A DNA stretch of 10,467 bases, from positions 1 to 10,467 of the forward strand of contig JAFABV010000052.1 of the NCBI GenBank assembly GCA_023425865.1, given 5' to 3'. Shown here piece by piece: positions 6,271 to 10,467 of this stretch (position 1 is its first letter; the number at the start of each line of letters is the position of its first letter). Made by a program: the position numbers and the translations under genes. The DNA comes from Bacteroidota bacterium (GTDB lineage: Bacteria > Bacteroidota > Bacteroidia > Bacteroidales > Bacteroidaceae). The notes below the pieces were generated by a model. It was given only the letters and a program-made list of their open reading frames with translations, was not told where the DNA came from and ran no database searches.

Positions 6271-9057
6271 TTATTGTTCATCAGAGAACAAGTCGAGCTT
6301 ATTGCGTCGCGCCTCTTCGAGCGTAATCAGACGCTGCTGCTGCTGAGCGTACTTCTGCCGCAGCTGCTCATATTTTTCTTCTATCTCCTTGCGGTACACC
6401 TCACGTTCGGCGGGGTTAGAGAGGCGTGCGGCGGCCAGCACATTCTGCGCGGCGTCTTTCATCCACACCACCATACCCGGGTATTCGGGCGCTATCTTCA
6501 GGGCCACATGCATCTGCGAGGTAGTGGCGCCACCCACCATGATGGGCAGCGTGAGTCCGGCCTTGCGCATCTCGCGTGCGGTGTTGACCATCTCCTCGAG
6601 CGACGGCGTGATGAGTCCGCTAAGTCCCACGAAGTCTACCTTTTCTTCGATGGCCTTCCTCACGATATGCTCTGGGGGTACCATCACTCCCATGTCGATC
6701 ACCTCGTAGTTGTTGCATGCCATCACCACCCCCACAATGTTCTTGCCAATGTCGTGTACGTCGCCCTTCACCGTGGCAAGGATAATCTTTCCGGCCTTGG
6801 CGGCCCCGCCCACCTTTTCGGCCTCGATATAGGGTTGCAGTATGGCCACGGCCTGCTTCATGGTGCGCGCCGTCTTCACCACCTGCGGCAGAAACATCTT
6901 GCCCGCGCCGAAGAGGTCGCCCACCTCGTTCATGCCCGCCATGAGCGGGCCCTCGATGATGTCTACGGCATGGTCGTACTGCGCCAGCGCCTCATGCAGG
7001 TCTTCATCGAGATGCTCCGATATGCCTTTGCGCAGGGCGTAAGCCAACCGGGCAGAGAGGTCGAGCTGTCGCCACGCTTCTTCCACCTGCGCCACCTGCG
7101 CGCCCGTGCCAGAGGCTGCCGCCTTGCGGGCCTCTTCCTCGGCCTTCACCTTCTCGGCCAATTCGATGAGGTCATCGGCGGCACCCGGACGGCGGTTGAG
7201 CACCACGTCTTCGATCAACGTGAGATGCTCCTCGGGAATGTCAGCGTAGGTCACCTTGGTGGCTGGATTGACGATACCGAAGTCCATGCCGGCGGCAATG
7301 GCATGGTAGAGGAACACGGCGTGCATGGCCTCACGAATATAGTTGTTGCCGCGGAACGAGAAACTCAGGTTGCTCACGCCGCCGCTGACATGCGCACCCG
7401 GCAGGTTCTCCTTGATCCAGCGCGTGGCACGTATAAACTCCACGGCATAGTTGTCGTGTTCTTCCATGCCGGTGGCAATGGCCAGGATATTAGGGTCGAA
7501 GATGATGTCTAACGGATTAAGCCCAACCTTCTCTGTCAGAAGTCGATAGGAACGCTCGGCTATTTCTATGCGTCGCTCATAGGTAGTGGCCTGTCCCTGT
7601 TCGTCGAAACACATCACCACCACGGCGGCACCCAGCCGTTTCACCTCACGGGCATGGGCAAGAAACTCTTCCTCGCCTTCTTTCAACGAGATGGAGTTGA
7701 CGATGCTCTTGCCCTGCAGACACTTCAGTCCGTCGGCAATGACCTCCCATTTCGACGAGTCGATCATCACCGGCACGCGGGCAATCTCGGGCTCGGCGGC
7801 CACCATATTGAGAAAGGTGACCATCTCCTCACGGGCGTCGAGCAGTCCGTCGTCCATATTGACGTCGAGTATCAGCGCGCCGTCTTCCACCTGCTTGCGG
7901 GCAATGGTGAGCGCCTCGTCGTAGTTTTTCTCCTTGATGAGGCGCAGAAACTTCTTTGACCCGGCCACGTTACAGCGCTCGCCCACGTTCACGAAGTTGA
8001 TTTCGGGCGTGATGTCGAGCAGCTCAAGTCCTGAGAGCCAGGTGGTGGTGGGCTTGGGCTGAGGCTTGTGGGGCGCCTTGCCCTGCGAGAGCACGTAGTA
8101 GTTGTGTATAAACTCCTCGGTGGTGCCGCAGCATCCGCCCACGATGTTCACCAGTCCCTCGTCCATATATTCGGCTATCTGCGGCGACATGCTCTCCGCG
8201 GTCTCGTCGTAGCGGCCCAAGGAGTTGGGCAGGCCGGCATTGGGATAGGCCGAGAGATAATAGGGCGACTTCTGGCCGAGTTGCTTGAGGAATGGCTTCA
8301 TCTGGTTGGCGCCAAACGAGCAGTTGAGACCCACGGAGAAAATGTCGTACTCGCTCACGCTGCCCAAGAAGGCCTCCAGGGTCTGGCCACTCAGCGTGCG
8401 CCCGCCGAGGTCGCTCACCGTCACGCTGAGCATGATGGGCAGTTTTACGCCCTTGCGCTCCATCACCGTGTTGCACGCGTCGATGGCGCACTTGGCGTTA
8501 AGGGTGTCGAAGATGGTCTCTATCAACAGCAGGTCTACCCCACCTTCTACCAAGGCCTCCACCTGCTCGATATAGGCCTCGCGCAGGTCATCGTAGCGCA
8601 GGTCGCGGGCAGCGGGGTTGCTCACGTCGGGACTCATAGAGAGCGTCTTGTTCGTAGGCCCCACCGACCCGGCCACAAAGCGTGGCCACTCGGGTGTGGC
8701 TATCTCGTCTGCGGCCTCACGGGCCAGGCGTGCCCCGGCAAGGTTGAGGTCGCGACTGTAGTCAGACAGGTGGTAGTCGTTTTGCGACACCCGCTGGCTG
8801 GAGAACGTATTGGTGGAGACAATGTCGGCACCGGCGGCAAGATATTTGCGATGGATGCCTTTGATGACCTCGGGCTGGGTGAGGTTCAAGATGTCGTTGT
8901 TACCCCGCAGTTGTCCCTGGTAGTCAGTAAACAGTTCACCCCGGAAGTCTTCTTCCGTCAACTCGCAATCCTGAATCATGGTACCCATGGCACCATCAAG
9001 AATCATGATTCGCTCTCTTACTATTTGGTTGATATCCATTTTCTTCGTCGTTCTCAT
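6271..9057 (-). CDS. metH: B12-dependent methionine synthase core, without the reactivation domain
   Basis: MetH moves a methyl group from methyltetrahydrofolate through cobalamin to homocysteine to make methionine. The 928-residue product shows the homocysteine domain with zinc ligands C246 (GLNCSFG) and C309/C310 (GGCCGTT). The folate domain begins near residue 355 (FVNVGERCNVAGS). The cap and B12 domain follow, with cobalt ligand H768 in DVHDIGKN, then SGLITPS and VGGATTS. The protein ends about 20 residues after a point matching the end of the B12 domain (LITLEEARRNKLDLF). The AdoMet-binding reactivation domain, present in the roughly 1,227-residue Escherichia coli enzyme, is missing. No remnant of it lies in the 48 bases before the next gene. 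An alternative start is the ATG at 9037-9039 (MDINQ), which better matches where the homologous proteins begin. Residues 630-665 form an Ala- and Glu-rich linker. Confidence 0.96.
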   Translation of the reverse strand: MRTTKKMDINQIVRERIMILDGAMGTMIQDCELTEEDFRGELFTDYQGQLRGNNDILNLTQPEVIKGIHRKYLAAGADIVSTNTFSSQRVSQNDYHLSDYSRDLNLAGARLAREAADEIATPEWPRFVAGSVGPTNKTLSMSPDVSNPAARDLRYDDLREAYIEQVEALVEGGVDLLLIETIFDTLNAKCAIDACNTVMERKGVKLPIMLSVTVSDLGGRTLSGQTLEAFLGSVSEYDIFSVGLNCSFGANQMKPFLKQLGQKSPYYLSAYPNAGLPNSLGRYDETAESMSPQIAEYMDEGLVNIVGGCCGTTEEFIHNYYVLSQGKAPHKPQPKPTTTWLSGLELLDITPEINFVNVGERCNVAGSKKFLRLIKEKNYDEALTIARKQVEDGALILDVNMDDGLLDAREEMVTFLNMVAAEPEIARVPVMIDSSKWEVIADGLKCLQGKSIVNSISLKEGEEEFLAHAREVKRLGAAVVVMCFDEQGQATTYERRIEIAERSYRLLTEKVGLNPLDIIFDPNILAIATGMEEHDNYAVEFIRATRWIKENLPGAHVSGGVSNLSFSFRGNNYIREAMHAVFLYHAIAAGMDFGIVNPATKVTYADIPEEHLTLIEDVVLNRRPGAADDLIELAEKVKAEEEARKAAASGTGAQVAQVEEAWRQLDLSARLAYALRKGISEHLDEDLHEALAQYDHAVDIIEGPLMAGMNEVGDLFGAGKMFLPQVVKTARTMKQAVAILQPYIEAEKVGGAAKAGKIILATVKGDVHDIGKNIVGVVMACNNYEVIDMGVMVPPEHIVRKAIEEKVDFVGLSGLITPSLEEMVNTAREMRKAGLTLPIMVGGATTSQMHVALKIAPEYPGMVVWMKDAAQNVLAAARLSNPAEREVYRKEIEEKYEQLRQKYAQQQQRLITLEEARRNKLDLFSDEQ

Positions 9058-9078
9058 GCCTCACAGTACACAGGCATG
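9055..9078. repeat. Inverted repeat covering the first possible metH start
   Basis: CATGCCT (9055-9061) and AGGCATG (9072-9078) form a perfect seven-base-pair stem with a ten-base loop. On the minus strand the 3' arm contains the ATG at 9055-9057. If translation starts there, the hairpin would cover the start codon; if it starts at 9039, the hairpin lies in the leader. There is no T run to make it a terminator. Confidence 0.4.
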
Positions 9079-9114
9079 GGTTAAATGATTGGCTGATGCC
9101 GATGCCGCCAGCCG

Positions 9115-9594
9115 TTAGTAACGCTTGATGGCGCGGTCCATCTCCCGCCGGTCTTCTTTCTCTTTCAGCGTCTGCCGCTTGTCATACTCCTTCTTGCCTC
9201 GCGCCAGGGCAATGTCTACCTTGGCACGCCCGTGGTTGTCGATGAAAATGAGTATGGGCACGATGGTGAATCCCGGTGCCTTGGTGTCTTCCATGAGACG
9301 GCGAATCTCGCGCTTGTTGAGCAAGAGCTTACGGTCGCGGCGCGCCTCGTGATTGGCATAGGAGCCGTAAAAATAAGGAGAGATGTTCATGTTTTTCACC
9401 CACATCTCCCCGTTGTTGATATAGCAGAACGTATCTACCAATGAGGCCTTGCCCAGACGTATCGACTTGATCTCGGTACCCGTGAGCACAATGCCGGCGG
9501 TATAGACATCGATGAAATTGTATTCAAACGACGCTCGCTTGTTCTTGATCTGTATGGGACTCTTCTTTCGGAGTTCCTGCTCTGTCTTATTCAT
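9115..9594 (-). CDS. smpB: SsrA-binding protein SmpB
   Basis: SmpB binds tmRNA and guides it to stalled ribosomes for trans-translation. The 159-residue product has the typical beta-barrel sequence: NKRASFEYNF, GIVLTGTEIKSIR (residues about 36-48), and KNMNISPY. A basic C-terminal tail follows (ARGKKEYDKRQTLKEKEDRREMDRAIKRY). Its length is normal. The ATG overlaps the end of the upstream hypothetical gene by 8 bases (ATGAATAA), which suggests translational coupling. metH starts 57 bases downstream on the same strand. The tmRNA gene is not in the window. Confidence 0.97.
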   Translation of the reverse strand: MNKTEQELRKKSPIQIKNKRASFEYNFIDVYTAGIVLTGTEIKSIRLGKASLVDTFCYINNGEMWVKNMNISPYFYGSYANHEARRDRKLLLNKREIRRLMEDTKAPGFTIVPILIFIDNHGRAKVDIALARGKKEYDKRQTLKEKEDRREMDRAIKRY

Positions 9595-10096
9595 TGACTA
9601 TCGTTGCAAAATTTTCGATATGCTCATCCACGTAGTGGGCTACGGCGTTGGTAAACTCCTCTTCCTCCTCCACAAAGGCGTCGTCGAAATCGTCGAACTC
9701 GGGGAAACGCTCATAGAGCGCGTCAAACTCCTCTTGGGTGCAGTCTTTCTCTATCTCCTCGTGGTGAATATTATATACGCGATGGCATTTGTTGATGATT
9801 TTGTAGAGACCCTGCAGCCCCCAGTTGCGCAACGCTTTGTCTAAAGGGTTGCGAAAAACAAAGGCCCCCAGCCCGTTGTGTATGAGTTGCACAAAGCCGC
9901 CATCCATCACTTCGTCGCGCAAAGCCACGTAAGCCAGCAGCGTTATCTGGTCGGCATTGAGCAGGGGCATGGTGGCTGCCGACAGCTCCCCGCCGATGGC
10001 CTCATGGATGGCATCGGTAAACACCTTGATAAACTCATCCATTCCCTGCTCCGCGGCACGCTGCAAGTCAGCGTCTTTCACTTTTACCTCTACCAT
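9587..10096 (-). CDS. Hypothetical protein, DUF4375 (DMP19-like)
   Basis: This 169-residue protein appears to belong to the DUF4375/DMP19 group, from the pattern LNADQITLLAYVALRDEVMDGGFVQLIHN at about residues 46-74 (family pattern: a helix followed by NGGF and a short aromatic/asparagine motif). The family has no settled function; DMP19 is known as a DNA-mimic protein, which fits the strongly acidic C-terminal stretch FPEFDDFDDAFVEEEEEF (131-148). No signal peptide or membrane segment is seen, so it is probably cytoplasmic. It is the first gene of the minus-strand train. It overlaps smpB by 8 bases and has a -7 box upstream. There is no Shine-Dalgarno sequence. The family assignment rests on recognition of the pattern, not on a search. 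Confidence 0.8.
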   Translation of the reverse strand: MVEVKVKDADLQRAAEQGMDEFIKVFTDAIHEAIGGELSAATMPLLNADQITLLAYVALRDEVMDGGFVQLIHNGLGAFVFRNPLDKALRNWGLQGLYKIINKCHRVYNIHHEEIEKDCTQEEFDALYERFPEFDDFDDAFVEEEEEFTNAVAHYVDEHIENFATIVNE

Positions 10097-10119
10097 AATC
10101 GTCAGAATAGTTTATTATG

Positions 10120-10127
10120 CAAAGGTA
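10120..10127 (-). promoter_or_regulatory. Candidate -7 box for the minus-strand gene train
   Basis: The minus strand reads TACCTTTG, an exact match to the Bacteroidetes -7 consensus TAnnTTTG, 23 bases before the ATG of the DUF4375-like gene. No TTG is seen 19-21 bases upstream, but that region (10128-10150) is A/T-rich. Transcription would start at about 10112-10115. Confidence 0.55.
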
Positions 10128-10415
10128 CATATTTAATTTTTTATACGATTCATCTCACCGAAAAAGGTTGTTAAAAACATAGCCTCCGACCACCACTTTG
10201 ACCATTTTACAACGCTACGAGCGAGCGCCAAGACTGGGCTGCATGCCTCTTAGGGCGTGGCCTGTGAGGCTTGCGCGCGGCGTATAGCCAAGGGGTTGGT
10301 GTCGCGTGAAGGCCACCGGGGCCCGATGGTTCTATATAAAACTATTGCTGTCCGATAAAACCAAAAGATGGATAGTATGATGGCAATCAAATAATATTGA
10401 CACGTTTGCCACAGT

Positions 10416-10444
10416 AAAAAAAATGGGAAGTCCGCTGACTTCCC
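10416..10444 (-). terminator. Intrinsic terminator on the minus strand
   Basis: GGGAAGTC (10425-10432) and GACTTCCC (10437-10444) form an 8-base-pair stem with a four-base loop. On the minus strand it is followed by ATTTTTTTT, the pattern of a strong intrinsic terminator. It would end transcription of a minus-strand gene lying to the right of the window, insulating it from the DUF4375-smpB-metH train. Confidence 0.75.
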
Positions 10445-10455
10445 CAAAGAGTTTG

Positions 10456-10463
10456 TACTTTTG
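10456..10463 (+). promoter_or_regulatory. Candidate plus-strand -7 box at the window edge
   Basis: TACTTTTG fits TAnnTTTG exactly and is followed by GCG. No -33 TTG is found at the right spacing. If real, it drives a plus-strand gene beyond the window, but then the minus-strand terminator just beside it would belong to a gene further away. The two readings are hard to reconcile fully without the next bases. Confidence 0.35.
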
Positions 10464-10467
10464 CGTT

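Larger units (their letters stand above)
10097..10467. other. Gene-free region at the right edge
   Basis: These 371 bases hold no convincing gene. From right to left they contain a candidate plus-strand -7 box (10456-10463), a minus-strand terminator (10416-10444), an A/T-rich part, a GC-rich stretch at about 10210-10325, and the promoter of the minus-strand train. The GC-rich stretch has short self-complementary segments (for example CCACCGGGGCCCGATGG at about 10312-10328), but no tRNA shape and no T run after a stem. Confidence 0.6.

Noticed and set aside
6274..9084. Long open frames on the plus strand opposite metH (6274-7512 and 8068-9084)
   Set aside because: These mirror the codon pattern of metH and give His-rich translations with no recognisable domain.
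9058..9114. Cobalamin riboswitch before metH
   Set aside because: The gap is only 57 bases, far too short for a B12 riboswitch, and no B12-box-like sequence was seen.
10201..10330. tRNA gene in the GC-rich stretch
   Set aside because: No cloverleaf can be drawn and no T-loop GGTTCRA pattern with a matching stem is present on either strand.
10250..10447. 65-residue minus-strand frame starting inside the terminator hairpin
   Set aside because: Its start lies next to a strong terminator, the translation resembles no family, and there is no ribosome binding site.

Overview
The window looks like a chromosomal segment of a Bacteroidales bacterium, probably Prevotella-like. Three things suggest this: protein-level resemblance of the housekeeping genes to that group, several matches to the Bacteroidetes -7 promoter box (TAnnTTTG), and few Shine-Dalgarno sequences before start codons. 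The genus is inferred, since there is no rRNA gene in the window.

Layout. Bases 1 to about 581 are one end of an IS66-family insertion sequence: the N-terminal part of its transposase, read leftward off the window edge, and a candidate terminal repeat starting GTAA (minus strand). From 582 to 700 lies the radA upstream region with a -7 box. radA (DNA repair ATPase) and queC (preQ0 synthase) follow on the plus strand, 29 bases apart. A symmetric hairpin terminator at 2886-2940 separates them from a long minus-strand gene train. Read from right to left, that train is a DUF4375/DMP19-like hypothetical gene, smpB, metH, a HAD-family phosphatase broken by a frameshift, map, tsaD and a cinA C-terminal-domain gene. 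The last 370 bases hold no convincing gene. They contain the promoter of the minus-strand train, a short GC-rich stretch, a minus-strand terminator for a gene outside the window, and a candidate plus-strand -7 box at the very edge.

How the genes work together. Most are core functions: tRNA modification (queC for queuosine, tsaD for t6A), translation quality control (smpB), N-terminal methionine removal (map), methionine synthesis (metH), recombinational repair (radA) and pyridine-nucleotide salvage (cinA C-terminal domain). They are not one pathway; apart from possible co-transcription they share mainly a link to translation and growth. No phage, CRISPR, toxin-antitoxin or new defence system was found. 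The points most worth a second look are the MetH that stops after its B12 domain without a reactivation domain, the frameshifted HAD gene whose two halves overlap at TGATG, and the IS66 element inserted just upstream of radA.
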